The notes below the pieces were generated by a model. That model made no database searches, was not told the origin of the DNA, and saw only the letters and a list, made by a program, of their open reading frames with translations. Positions 30,991 to 42,706 of a DNA stretch of 64,000 nt are shown one piece after another (the first letter of the stretch is position 1; every line of letters starts with the position of its first letter). This DNA is from G963663315 sp963668255. GTDB taxonomy: Bacteria; Pseudomonadota; Gammaproteobacteria; Arenicellales; Poriferihabitantaceae. The DNA is taken from contig OZ220708.1 of assembly GCA_965116595.1 (NCBI GenBank), positions 310,001-374,000 on the forward strand. Reading direction: 5' to 3'. The translations under genes were made by a program, and so were the position numbers.

Positions 30991-33154
30991 TGTTGACCAT
31001 CGGCAATCGGGTGACTCGAGGGCCATCATCGGCCGCAATGGCATTGGCCAGAGCGGGTCCGGCCGGCGGTACGCCCGGCTCCCCGATTCCGCTCGGCGGC
31101 TCCTGGGAATCCACGATCTCGACATCAATGGCGCCGATGTCCGCAATCCGCAACGGCGCATAGTTGGGGAAGTTCGACTGGGTGACCACGCCGTTATCAA
31201 AAGTGACCTCGTTGCGCATGACATGACCAATACCGTAGCCGATACCGCCTTCAATCTGCGCTTTGATAATATCCGGGTTCACCGCCACGCCGCAATCAAC
31301 CGCGCAGGTTACCCTCTCCACCTTCACGGCATCGGCGGCATCGCGCGAAATCTCGACGACCTGGGCCACATACGTGCCGAAAGATTTATGCGCCGCGACC
31401 CCACGACTTCGACCGGGCTCAAGCGGACTATCCCAGCCGGACCTCGAAGCCGCCAGACGCAAGACTCCGGCCAACCTTTGCTGATCTTTTGAATCACCCG
31501 CAAGATGCGAAAGCCGCCAGGCAACCGGATCGTGTCCAGCCGCCTTTGCCGCCATGTCCATCATCGACTCCATGACAAAGGCGGTATGGCTGTGGCCGAC
31601 CGAACGCCACCAGTTCACTGTGATGGCGGATTTGAAATCGGTGAGACCGACAAACTGGCCGGGAATCCCGTACAGCGTATCCGACACGCCTTCCACGGAT
31701 GAGTGGTCAACACCGTTGTGCACAAACGCCTGTTCAAACGCCGTGCCCTTGAAAATGGGTTTGCCGACGATGCGGTGGTCCCAAGCGACCATCCCCCCAT
31801 CAGCATCCAGGCCGACACGAACCTTGTGCGCGAACGCCGGACGGTAAGCGCCACCGGCAAGATCGTCCTCACGTGACCAAACGAGTTTGACCGGACGCGA
31901 GCGGTCGCTCATCGCGAAGGCCAGAGCGGCCTCAACGATGTAGTCCGCAGTCATCGTGGCGCGACGCCCGAACGATCCTCCGGCATACAGCGTATTGATC
32001 TCGATATTCTCCATTGGCAGATTGAGTACTGCCGCAAGCGCCTGGTGCGCCCCGGTCGTGAACTGGCAACCGTCGTGGAGTCTGACCCCATTCGCAGTCG
32101 GCTCGATCGTACAGGTCAATGGTTCCATCGGCGCATGGCAAAGCCAGGGCAGAAAGAATTCGGCCTCGACTGTTTGCGCCGCCTGATCAACCCGTCGCGT
32201 GGTTTCTTCCAGACCGGGGCCTTCTTTAGCGATGAAAGCGGGGGGCGCATTTACTGCCGCGAGAAGCGCCAATTCGATTTCGTCCGAACTGCGACTTTCC
32301 GCTTCGGTAAAGTCCCACTCGACCGCAACCGCCTTGCGCGCCTGCATGGCCGCCCAGGTATTGCGGGCATAAACAACCACTGCGTTGCCGGTTGGCAGGG
32401 TCACCGCGTTGACGAAACCGGGTGTCTCCATGGCGGCTGACGAGTCCATTGCAACCACCGTTCCACCGAAGCGGGGACTGCGTTTGATGACGGCAACTAC
32501 CTGGTCCTCCAACTGAACGTCCATCGCGAAGCGGGCAGAGCCGTTTATTTTGGGAGCGTTGTCACGGCGCGAGGTGTTCGGGTTACCGATCAGCCTGAAG
32601 GTTTCCGGACTCCTGAGCGCGGGTTCGGCAGGCGCCTCCATGGCCGCGGCTGCCGCGACGAAATCGGCCAGCGGGGCTTCACGGCCAGTGCCGGAAATCA
32701 TGCCATTCGACAGGGACAGCTCCGCTGGAGCGACATTCCAGGCCCGGGCGGCAGCGCCCAACAGCATCTCGCGAGCTGCGGCTCCGGCCTTGCGGTACTG
32801 CATGAAGGAATTCGCCATGGATGTCGAGCCGCCGGTACCCTGGGCGCCGAACAGGAGATTGGCGTAACGGCTTACGTCGGACGGGGCGAACTCAACCGCC
32901 ACTTCATCCAGTTCAACGCCAAGCTCTTCGGCAATCAGGGTAGGCAGGCCGGTACTGGTGCCCTGCCCCATCTCGAAATGCTTGACAAGCACGGTAATTT
33001 GACCGGCCGTGTCGATCTTCACAAAAGGCGTGAGGTTGCCGCCGGTAGCGGATGCCGCAGCCAGAGCGCCACGCGGGGAATATCCGATCACGAGCGCGGC
33101 GGCGACCGTGGCGGACGCGGTCTGCAGGAAGTCCCTGCGGGACAAGGTGGTCAT
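30971..33154 (-). CDS. Molybdopterin-binding subunit of an IorB-type molybdenum hydroxylase
   Basis: 727 residues. Twin-arginine signal SRRDFLQTASATVAAALVIG predicts export of the folded enzyme. Cofactor and active-site segments include HFEMGQGTSTGLPTLIAEEL, FGAQGTGGSTS, YAGGSFGRRATMTADYIVEA and GEPGVPPAGPALANAI with the catalytic Glu. It resembles isoquinoline 1-oxidoreductase/aldehyde oxidase large subunits, which pass electrons to a cytochrome rather than via an FAD subunit; none is present here. Overlaps the 2Fe-2S gene by 4 bp. Substrate unknown. Confidence 0.92.
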   Translation of the reverse strand: MTTLSRRDFLQTASATVAAALVIGYSPRGALAAASATGGNLTPFVKIDTAGQITVLVKHFEMGQGTSTGLPTLIAEELGVELDEVAVEFAPSDVSRYANLLFGAQGTGGSTSMANSFMQYRKAGAAAREMLLGAAARAWNVAPAELSLSNGMISGTGREAPLADFVAAAAAMEAPAEPALRSPETFRLIGNPNTSRRDNAPKINGSARFAMDVQLEDQVVAVIKRSPRFGGTVVAMDSSAAMETPGFVNAVTLPTGNAVVVYARNTWAAMQARKAVAVEWDFTEAESRSSDEIELALLAAVNAPPAFIAKEGPGLEETTRRVDQAAQTVEAEFFLPWLCHAPMEPLTCTIEPTANGVRLHDGCQFTTGAHQALAAVLNLPMENIEINTLYAGGSFGRRATMTADYIVEAALAFAMSDRSRPVKLVWSREDDLAGGAYRPAFAHKVRVGLDADGGMVAWDHRIVGKPIFKGTAFEQAFVHNGVDHSSVEGVSDTLYGIPGQFVGLTDFKSAITVNWWRSVGHSHTAFVMESMMDMAAKAAGHDPVAWRLSHLAGDSKDQQRLAGVLRLAASRSGWDSPLEPGRSRGVAAHKSFGTYVAQVVEISRDAADAVKVERVTCAVDCGVAVNPDIIKAQIEGGIGYGIGHVMRNEVTFDNGVVTQSNFPNYAPLRIADIGAIDVEIVDSQEPPSGIGEPGVPPAGPALANAIAADDGPRVTRLPMVNNGVRFA

Positions 33155-33621
33155 TGATTTTCCTCCTCCAGAATTTCGGCGGCGCGCGCGACGGCGCTCC
33201 GGATTCTCTGATAAGTGGCGCAGCGACAGACATTGCCCGCCATGTAAGCCTCAATCTCACCCACTCCCGGACTGGAATTTGCGCCAAGCAACCCCGCCGC
33301 CGACATGATCTGTCCAGACTGGCAGTAGCCGCACTGTACGACATTGTGTTCGGTCCAGGCTTGCTGTACGGCCCGTCCGGCCTTCGAATCCAGCCCCTCG
33401 ATGGTCGTGATTTCGGCATCCGCCAGACTTTCGGCAGGCATCACGCACGACCGTACCGGGGCGCCATTCACATGCACCGTGCACGCCCCGCAGGAAGCCA
33501 CGCCACATCCGTACTTCGTACCTGTCAGCTTCAATTCATCGCGCAACACCCACAACAGTGGCGTACCTTGCGCTACTTCAGCCTCGACCTGCCGGCCGTT
33601 AATTCTGAATCTCATTTGCAT
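33151..33621 (-). CDS. [2Fe-2S] subunit of molybdenum hydroxylase (IorA/CoxS-like)
   Basis: 156 residues with a plant-type cluster site (GTKYGCGVASCGACTVHVNG, then SC) and a helical-domain cluster site (VQCGYCQSGQIMSA ... GNVCRCATYQRI). Lacks its own signal peptide and would be exported with the Tat-carrying large subunit. First gene of the four-gene operon. Start could also be ATG 33615. Confidence 0.93.
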   Translation of the reverse strand: MQMRFRINGRQVEAEVAQGTPLLWVLRDELKLTGTKYGCGVASCGACTVHVNGAPVRSCVMPAESLADAEITTIEGLDSKAGRAVQQAWTEHNVVQCGYCQSGQIMSAAGLLGANSSPGVGEIEAYMAGNVCRCATYQRIRSAVARAAEILEEENQ

Positions 33622-33713
33622 GCCTGATACCCTTGATTCGTGCAGTAATTTCAGATATTAACTGAACATCCGGATTCTGTCTATTTTTTTATGCCATCCT
33701 GGTTCAGATCACA

Positions 33714-33843
33714 CGGGCAAGCACAAGACCCGCCCCTACGACTCGGTTGGGGCAGGTTCTACGAGACGGAAGCTGTCCGAACCGACGTTATCACTCCCCC
33801 CTCGAGGGGGAGTCAAATCCGCATAGCGGATTTGGTGGGGGGC
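33714..33843 (-). repeat. Palindromic repeat, short plus long modules, inverted
   Basis: Short module 33714-33740 (CGGGCAAG...CGCCCCTACG) and long module 33789-33843 (ATCACTCCCCCCTCGAGGGG, AATCCGC..GCGGATT, GGTGGGGGG). Lies between the hydroxylase operon and the EamA gene. The remaining ~130 bp of this gap show no gene. Confidence 0.8.
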
Positions 33844-33877
33844 AGGGTGGGGGCGAACGCGGCGCTCTGCCCATTCA

Positions 33878-34762
33878 TCAGCGTTCAGGCCGATTGGCGA
33901 TGACTTCGATTAATCCGGCGCTGACCACCAGTAGCGCCCCGGTTGCCTCGCGCCAGCCAAATGGCTCATCGGTCAGAATCGCGGCGCTGCCAATTCCCAC
34001 CACCGCTTCGAGTTGAAGCAGTATGCCGAGTCGACCCGGGTCAACATACCGATTTCCCCAATACAACCCCCATACTACAGGAATCATGAATACCACAGCC
34101 ATCAATATCATCCATGGCACAACAGCCATGAGGACAGATGCCGTTGGCAGTATCCCATAGTCGGCAATCGGCAGAAAGGTCATTGCAAATGCGAAAATAC
34201 CGCCAAAAAGGAAAAATGCAAATACCTGTTCAAACACCGTGACTTCCTGCGCCTGACGTACACGCATCGCACCGACAGCGTACATGATCCCTGAGAGCAA
34301 TGCCATTGCATCACCGGCATTGAGAGTCACCTCCAGGTCCGCACTCACCCTGAGAAGGGCCAACAGGCCCGCCATACTGAGTAACAGGGAGAGTCCACGC
34401 CAGAATGTAAATCGGCGACCCATGAATCCGATTTCCACAATCGTACCCCAGGCTGGCATCACGTAAAACAGAATCAGGGCACGCACCACATCCGTTAACA
34501 GCAAACTTTCGCAATACAATGCCATTGCCCCGCCAATCAACAGCCCGGTGATTGCCTGACTTGTACCGACCGGCTGTCTACGCAACAATCGGATGAATGC
34601 AAATGGTAACAGGAAAGCCACCGGCAAAACGAATTGCCCTACTGTAACCCAGGCTGGATCAAGCCCCAGTGTTTCAAACGCTCTGAGTGGCAGCCAGAAC
34701 AATCCCCATATTGCAGCAGACACGGCCACGACAATTTCAGGTTTTGAGGAATGCGGGGTCAA
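33878..34762 (-). CDS. EamA/DMT family transporter
   Basis: 294 residues with ten predicted membrane segments in two EamA repeats (e.g. AVSAAIWGLFWLPLRAFETL, AITGLLIGGAMALYCESLLL; second half YGILPTASVLMAVVPWMILM ... LLQLEAVVGIGSAAILTDE). Inner-membrane exporter or importer of a small metabolite; substrate not predictable. Confidence 0.87.
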   Translation of the reverse strand: MTPHSSKPEIVVAVSAAIWGLFWLPLRAFETLGLDPAWVTVGQFVLPVAFLLPFAFIRLLRRQPVGTSQAITGLLIGGAMALYCESLLLTDVVRALILFYVMPAWGTIVEIGFMGRRFTFWRGLSLLLSMAGLLALLRVSADLEVTLNAGDAMALLSGIMYAVGAMRVRQAQEVTVFEQVFAFFLFGGIFAFAMTFLPIADYGILPTASVLMAVVPWMILMAVVFMIPVVWGLYWGNRYVDPGRLGILLQLEAVVGIGSAAILTDEPFGWREATGALLVVSAGLIEVIANRPER

Positions 34763-34906
34763 ATTTTCTTGCTCAGGATAATGGCGGAGTCTAACTGAAT
34801 TATGGCCGCAGGAATCATAATATTTATTGCTTTACAGCGCCCGGTACTGCCAGTACTCTGCTAACCTGCCTGTTTTACGTATCCAGGTTTTTCATCCGGA
34901 ATAATA

Positions 34907-36139
34907 ATGATCGCCAGTCTGAATCTGCCCTCTTCCGCTTACGCCGTTATCAGGGCAATCAATTCCCTGCTTCTGATGATGGTTGCGATGTGCGGAATGT
35001 ACGCTTCCGTGTTGGTGCTTGAACCGGTTACCAGGGAGTTTCAGGTCGGTCATGGCGTGGGCGCCCTGCCCTATACCATGTATATGATCGGATTTGGCCT
35101 GGGCAATGTCGTACTCGGGCGAATCATGGACCGGATTGGCATTTCGGTACTGGCGTTTATTGCAGCCATCTGCCTGCCGTCCGGATTGTATCTGGCCAGC
35201 AACTCTGAAAACTTCTGGGTATTCACGATCTCCCTGTCCGTGCTTTGCGGCTTCCTGGGCGGCGCTTTTGCATTTGGTCCGCTGACGGCAGACATCTCGC
35301 ACTGGTTTACCCGCAGGCGGGGGCTGGCTATCGGTATCGTGACCAGCGGAAGCTGTCTGGCTGGCGCACTGTGGCCGCCGATCATGCAGAGCTGGATTGA
35401 TTCAGTCGGGTGGCGGCAAAGTTTTGTCTATCTGTCGTGGTGCAGTTTGAGCGTGTTCCCGCTTTCCGTGGTTTATCTTAAAAAGAAACAGGATGACCAT
35501 GCGATAAACCGGGCTGCTGATCGGGAAAACTGGAGTCGCCCCCTGGGCATGACGGCAGGAAAGTTGCAGGGCGCGCTGTGTGCCGCCGGGATTGGTTGTT
35601 GCGTGGCCATGGCGATGCCGCAGATACATATTATTCCACATATCGTTGATCTGGGTTTCGAGGCGAAAGATGGAGCCTACATGCTGTCGATGATGCTGGG
35701 TTTCAGCATTGTCAGTCGCATTACCTCCGGTTTTATTTCTGATCGAATCGGCGGGCTGAGGACGCTGCTGCTCGGATCAGGGCTACAGGCATTTGTGATA
35801 TTCCTGTATTTGTTCGTCGATTCTCTGACCGGTTTGTATCTGGTATCCATCTCCTTCGGTCTGGTTCAAGGTGGCATCGTGCCCTCCTATACGCTTATCA
35901 TACGCAGGTTTTTCCGACCCGATCAGGCGGGCAGAAGAATCGGCCTGCTGTTTGTCGCTACAGTAGGCGGCATGGCGCTCGGGGGGTGGATGTCGGGGGC
36001 GTTATACGATCTGACCGGCTCCTACACACTGTCATTTATAAACGCCGTGGCGTTCAATGCCATGAACCTGTTGATCGCGGTTTTTCTGTTGCGGCGCGAC
36101 CGGCACGATGTCCGGACCGCGCCACGGGGCAGACACTAA
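34907..36139 (+). CDS. Major facilitator superfamily transporter
   Basis: 410 residues, about twelve membrane segments, with the MFS loop motif GRIMDRIGISVLA after segment 2 and SDRIGGLRTLL in the second half; resembles monocarboxylate/oxalate-formate antiporter-like carriers (TRRRGLAIGIVTSGSCLAGALWPP). Its TAA overlaps the TAG of the convergent CBS gene by 3 bp, so there is no intergenic terminator. Confidence 0.88.
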   Translation: MIASLNLPSSAYAVIRAINSLLLMMVAMCGMYASVLVLEPVTREFQVGHGVGALPYTMYMIGFGLGNVVLGRIMDRIGISVLAFIAAICLPSGLYLASNSENFWVFTISLSVLCGFLGGAFAFGPLTADISHWFTRRRGLAIGIVTSGSCLAGALWPPIMQSWIDSVGWRQSFVYLSWCSLSVFPLSVVYLKKKQDDHAINRAADRENWSRPLGMTAGKLQGALCAAGIGCCVAMAMPQIHIIPHIVDLGFEAKDGAYMLSMMLGFSIVSRITSGFISDRIGGLRTLLLGSGLQAFVIFLYLFVDSLTGLYLVSISFGLVQGGIVPSYTLIIRRFFRPDQAGRRIGLLFVATVGGMALGGWMSGALYDLTGSYTLSFINAVAFNAMNLLIAVFLLRRDRHDVRTAPRGRH

Positions 36140-37512
36140 GCCTCTACGATTGCTTCGAGCAAGTCATGCTGGGTAATGATGCGCGGCAGACCGCACGGGT
36201 CTCTGACCATCAGCGCAGGGTTGCTTCGGTTGATCATCGAAGACATGACATCGAGTGTGGTATCTGCCGGCACAAACTGAAATGGCATGTCCATTACTTC
36301 GTGGACTGCCTTTTCCTTGATGGAAGGATCATCGATCAGTTGCTTGAGCAACCTGGTATCACTGAGGCTGCCGACAAACTGATCCCCGTCCATCACTGGC
36401 AACTGCGAAACCGAAACAGCAGTCAGCAATGCAATCGCCTCGGACACACTGGCATCCTTGCTGATCGTGGTGAGTGCATCTGCGCCGCCTTGCTTGGAAA
36501 TTATTTTTGAGGCCGAGCCATATTGACGTTCTTCGATAAAACCGTGATCCTTCATCCAGTCGTCATTGTATATCTTGCCAAGATAACGTGTGCCATGATC
36601 CGGCAGAATAACCACCATGATATCGTCTTCAGTCAGGTTCTCTTTGGCCCACTCCAATGCACCCCAAACCGCGGAGCCACAAGACCAGCCAACAAACAGA
36701 CCCTCTTCACGGGACAGCCTTCGAGTCATGATCGCCCCATCCTTGTCGGTCACTTTTATGAAATGGTCAATCAGTGAGAAATCAACATTGGCAGGGAGAA
36801 TGTCTTCGCCGATACCTTCCGTAAGATAAGGATAGATTTCAGTTTCATCGAACACTCCGGTTTCCTTGTATTTCTTGAAAACCGAACCGTAGGTATCTAT
36901 GCCGATTGTCACCACTTCCGGATTTTGTTCCTTCAGATACTTGGCCACGCCACACATCGAACCGCCTGTGCCAACCCCGGCCGCGTAGTGGGTGATCCTG
37001 CCGTCGGTATCCCGCCAGATTTCCGGGCCGGTAGTTTCATAGTGTGCAACCATATTGGACAAATTATCATACTGATTCGGGTAGTACGAGTTTTCGATTT
37101 CCTGATTAAGCCGCAGCGCGACCGAGTAGTATGACCTCGGATCTTCGGGCGCCACCGCAGTCGGGCAGACAATGACTTCTGCGCCTACGGCTCTCAAAAT
37201 ATCAATCTTCTCCTGGGATTGCTTGTCAGCCAGGGTGAAAATACATCTGTAACCTCTTGAAATGGCCCCCAGAGCCAATCCCATACCGGTATTGCCCGAT
37301 GTCCCTTCGATGATCGTGCCACCCGGTTTCAAATCCCCCCTGGCCTCTGCGTCTTCGATCATTTTAATCGCCATGCGGTCCTTCATCGAGTTTCCCGGAT
37401 TGAAGTATTCAACTTTCATAAGCACAGTCCCCTTGATACCCCGATTGACGGAATTGAGTCTGACCAGGGGCGTGTCACCAATCGTTTCGATGATAGAGTT
37501 GTAATAGTTCAT
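36136..37512 (-). CDS. Cystathionine beta-synthase with C-terminal CBS domains
   Basis: 458 residues. PLP-binding Lys44 in NPGNSMKDR, phosphate loop GTSGNTG (70-76), ITHYAAGVGTGGSMCG, and LPDHGTRYLGKIYNDDWM typical of cystathionine beta-synthases rather than plain cysteine synthases. The C-terminal ~120 residues form two CBS motifs (SVSEAIALLTAVSVSQLPVM, TTLDVMSSMINRSNPALMVRD). Condenses serine or an activated serine with homocysteine. ATG 37512 chosen; the frame to 37701 lacks support. Confidence 0.9.
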   Translation of the reverse strand: MNYYNSIIETIGDTPLVRLNSVNRGIKGTVLMKVEYFNPGNSMKDRMAIKMIEDAEARGDLKPGGTIIEGTSGNTGMGLALGAISRGYRCIFTLADKQSQEKIDILRAVGAEVIVCPTAVAPEDPRSYYSVALRLNQEIENSYYPNQYDNLSNMVAHYETTGPEIWRDTDGRITHYAAGVGTGGSMCGVAKYLKEQNPEVVTIGIDTYGSVFKKYKETGVFDETEIYPYLTEGIGEDILPANVDFSLIDHFIKVTDKDGAIMTRRLSREEGLFVGWSCGSAVWGALEWAKENLTEDDIMVVILPDHGTRYLGKIYNDDWMKDHGFIEERQYGSASKIISKQGGADALTTISKDASVSEAIALLTAVSVSQLPVMDGDQFVGSLSDTRLLKQLIDDPSIKEKAVHEVMDMPFQFVPADTTLDVMSSMINRSNPALMVRDPCGLPRIITQHDLLEAIVEA

Positions 37513-37564
37513 TTTGATGTCATTTCCTGCGAAAAACCATACTATAACGGCAAATGACTCAGGC

Positions 37565-37590
37565 TTGACTATCTCTATAGAGATAAAGAC
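37565..37590 (+). promoter_or_regulatory. Perfect 16-bp palindrome in the divergent cbs/protease promoter region
   Basis: TATCTCTATAGAGATA at 37570-37585, beginning next to a -35-like TTGACT (37565-37570), 20 bp before the protease ATG. Candidate operator for a dimeric regulator in the 93-bp intergenic region. Confidence 0.4.
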
Positions 37591-37605
37591 AATGGAAATG
37601 CCGAT

Positions 37606-40029
<2,424 letters not shown>

Positions 40030-40047
40030 TTGATGAGATATCGTCGC

Positions 40048-42372
40048 TTATTTGAACCAACCCCCGACCTTGCCTGACAGACCCGAGCACGGTGCAAAAG
40101 CTTCCGGCTCCGACCCCTTTATGAATGGCAGGTTCAACCGGTCCGGGCAACGCTGGTTGGCAACCAGTCCACTTCCGGGGTCGATACTGACAATAACAAT
40201 ATTGTTGTTTTGTGCGGGCCTGGATTCTTCTATTTTCAACTGAGTCATGATTTCCTCCCAGACCCGCATGGCGCCACTCGCACCCGACAGATTGACAGGT
40301 CGATTATCATCCCGCCCGACCCAGGCCACGGTCAGCAGATTGGCGCTGTAACCGGCAAACCAGCTATCCCGAAAATCGTCAGTGGTCCCTGTTTTTCCTG
40401 CCAGATTAAGCTTTGCATCAAACCTTCGACTTAAACCCGAGGCGGTACCCTGTCGAACCACCATTTTCAACGCATGATCAATCAGAAAAGCGCTCTCATA
40501 GTCTGTTACCCGACTTTTCGAAACAGGGAAATTAGCGACAGCCTGACCTCGATGATTTTGAATCCTGCGTATAGAGCGTAACGGGATCAGGGTACCCTGG
40601 TTGGCGATGACCTGGTACATCTGGGCCATTTCAAGCGGGGAATGCTGGCTGGCGCCGAGCAGGGTTGAGGGATAGTCGGCTATGTCGCGCTTGATGCCGA
40701 ATTGACGCATGGTGTCGGCAACACTGTCCACGCCAAGCTCCAACCCAAGCCGAATGGTGGGCAAATTCCAGGAGTGGACCAGACTCTGATACAACGGCAC
40801 GGGCCCGCGAAAAGTCTTGTCATAGTTTTGCGGAGACCAGGATTCGCTGCCCTCAGTCCGCAGGGTGAGCGGGCTGTCGTCAAGCAGTGTAGCCAGGGAA
40901 TATTTCCGGGGATGCTCCAACGCAGTCAGATACACTACAGGCTTAACCAGCGACCCGACCGGACGCTTGGCATCGACCGCACGGTTAAATCCCGCATAAC
41001 CCCGGGTACGGTCGCCTACCAATGCCAGTATTTCGCCGCGACCGGGGTCAGCCACGATCACAGCGCCCTGCAGCGTTCCGGCCGCCATCCCCCTTTGCTT
41101 CTCAAGGCGGCTCAGTGTGTCGGAGAGTCCCTTTTGTGCGATCTTCTGAATTTCTACGTCAATGGTGGTATAAAGCTTCAATCCATTTGCCCTTAACACT
41201 TCCGCCGAATAATATTGTCTCAACTGGCGATGCAGGTAATCGAGCCAGGCTGGAAAATCGCTGGTCGACAACGACTTGTGCGCAACAATCCCAAGTGGCT
41301 TTTGCGATAACAGTTCAGCTCTTTGCGTACTGATTGACCCGGACTTTGCCAGGATATCAAGGACGAGATTGCGACGTTTAAGGGCACGTTCAGGATTTCT
41401 TCGCGGATTATAAGTGGAGGGTGCAGCGATCATGCCGACCAGCAGCGCGGCTTCGTCGGTCTTGAGTTGATTCACCGGACGGCCAAAATAGTAATCGCTT
41501 CCCAGGGCAAAACCGTGAATTGCCCGATTGCCCGATTGCCCCAGGAATATTTCGTTAAGATAAAGTTCGAGAATGGTGGCCTTGCTGAAACGAAGTTCCA
41601 TCATGATTGCCATCAAGGCTTCAGTAATTTTTCGGGTCAGGGTTTTTTCCGGATTCAGGAAGAGATTCTTCACCAGTTGCTGGGTCAACGTACTGGCTCC
41701 CTGGACTGCTCTGCCCTGCCGCAGATTCGACCATAACGCCCGCATGATCCCTCGCGGGTCGATGCCGAAATGATATTGGAAATTTCTGTCTTCCATGACG
41801 AGCAGCGCTTCCAGTAACTCTGCCGGCACCTGATGCGGCTTGAGCGAAATCCGGTCTTTGTGTGGTCCGAGTTGCAGACTGCCAATCAATGGCGGAGCAA
41901 ATTCCACCTGATCGATATGATCTCCGGTGGCATGATCGATCAAGGCAGAGATCGCGCCACGGTTGAATTCAATTCGCACAGCGCGTGCTTCGCGAAAATC
42001 ATCGTCATGGCCGAAGCTACGCATGAAAATGTCTATGGCATGGACTGCAGCCACGAAGTCTCCAGGCTCGGCAAGGGTACCTGTCCGATGATAGCCTTTT
42101 CTCTCAAGCCTGCCGACAATATCCTCGGGGGCGTATGTCTGGCCTTTAGACAGGGTCAGCGGCCGGGCGTAAACGTGGGCGGGTTCGGATTGAATGTTGC
42201 TACCGAAGCGCTGCCTTATCGTAAGGTCAAGGTAGAGCAATATAATCAGTGATGCGAAAATCAGGCCAGCCAGCAGGCGGGTGGAAATAAACAGCCAGAA
42301 GTTGCTGCCTGGTTTTACTTTGGATATTCTCGGTTTTCTTCGGTCCTTGCGGCTAGAACTTGTTTTCGCCAT
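40048..42372 (-). CDS. mrcB: Penicillin-binding protein 1B
   Basis: 774-residue bifunctional class A PBP. Short cytoplasmic N-terminus, membrane segment ~24-48, UB2H-like region (YAPEDIVGRLERKGYHRTG), glycosyltransferase domain with Glu195 in VMEDRNFQYHFGIDPRG and GASTLTQQLVKNLF, and transpeptidase domain with SLVK (Ser474, Lys477) and KTGTTDDFRDSWFAGY. Polymerises and cross-links peptidoglycan. Confidence 0.96.
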   Translation of the reverse strand: MAKTSSSRKDRRKPRISKVKPGSNFWLFISTRLLAGLIFASLIILLYLDLTIRQRFGSNIQSEPAHVYARPLTLSKGQTYAPEDIVGRLERKGYHRTGTLAEPGDFVAAVHAIDIFMRSFGHDDDFREARAVRIEFNRGAISALIDHATGDHIDQVEFAPPLIGSLQLGPHKDRISLKPHQVPAELLEALLVMEDRNFQYHFGIDPRGIMRALWSNLRQGRAVQGASTLTQQLVKNLFLNPEKTLTRKITEALMAIMMELRFSKATILELYLNEIFLGQSGNRAIHGFALGSDYYFGRPVNQLKTDEAALLVGMIAAPSTYNPRRNPERALKRRNLVLDILAKSGSISTQRAELLSQKPLGIVAHKSLSTSDFPAWLDYLHRQLRQYYSAEVLRANGLKLYTTIDVEIQKIAQKGLSDTLSRLEKQRGMAAGTLQGAVIVADPGRGEILALVGDRTRGYAGFNRAVDAKRPVGSLVKPVVYLTALEHPRKYSLATLLDDSPLTLRTEGSESWSPQNYDKTFRGPVPLYQSLVHSWNLPTIRLGLELGVDSVADTMRQFGIKRDIADYPSTLLGASQHSPLEMAQMYQVIANQGTLIPLRSIRRIQNHRGQAVANFPVSKSRVTDYESAFLIDHALKMVVRQGTASGLSRRFDAKLNLAGKTGTTDDFRDSWFAGYSANLLTVAWVGRDDNRPVNLSGASGAMRVWEEIMTQLKIEESRPAQNNNIVIVSIDPGSGLVANQRCPDRLNLPFIKGSEPEAFAPCSGLSGKVGGWFK

Positions 42373-42376
42373 CCGC

Positions 42377-42691
42377 TCACACCGAACCGGATTTCAACGG
42401 TGTGCCGCATTGCCAGCATATATCAAAGTTGTCCGGATTGGTTTCATTGCATTGAGGGCAATAAAGGTCGTGTACGGGCGAGGGGCGTTGTTCGAACTGA
42501 TCTATCAGCGCCAGGGCCCGATTATTGTCTGTATTGCGTTTTATCCATACTTCCGGCCAGGTCACAGCAAGCTCACCCAGACCACCCGGAGAATTCTGGT
42601 GAAACATCTCTGCTTCAATGCCATTGTGAACCAGGTGGTCAAGAACCAGCTGACCGTCCACCAGGGTATCCGCTATGTAGACTCTTCGCAC
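42377..42691 (-). CDS. DUF2007 domain protein with zinc ribbon
   Basis: 104 residues: DUF2007 (RRVYIADTLVDGQLVLDHLV ... EVWIKRNTDNNRALALIDQF) followed by a zinc-ribbon tail CPQCNETNPDNFDICWQCG. Called a putative signal-transducing protein; function not established. Lies 4 bp upstream of mrcB. Confidence 0.82.
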   Translation of the reverse strand: MRRVYIADTLVDGQLVLDHLVHNGIEAEMFHQNSPGGLGELAVTWPEVWIKRNTDNNRALALIDQFEQRPSPVHDLYCPQCNETNPDNFDICWQCGTPLKSGSV

Positions 42692-42706
42692 CAGCTAAAT
42701 GGCTTT

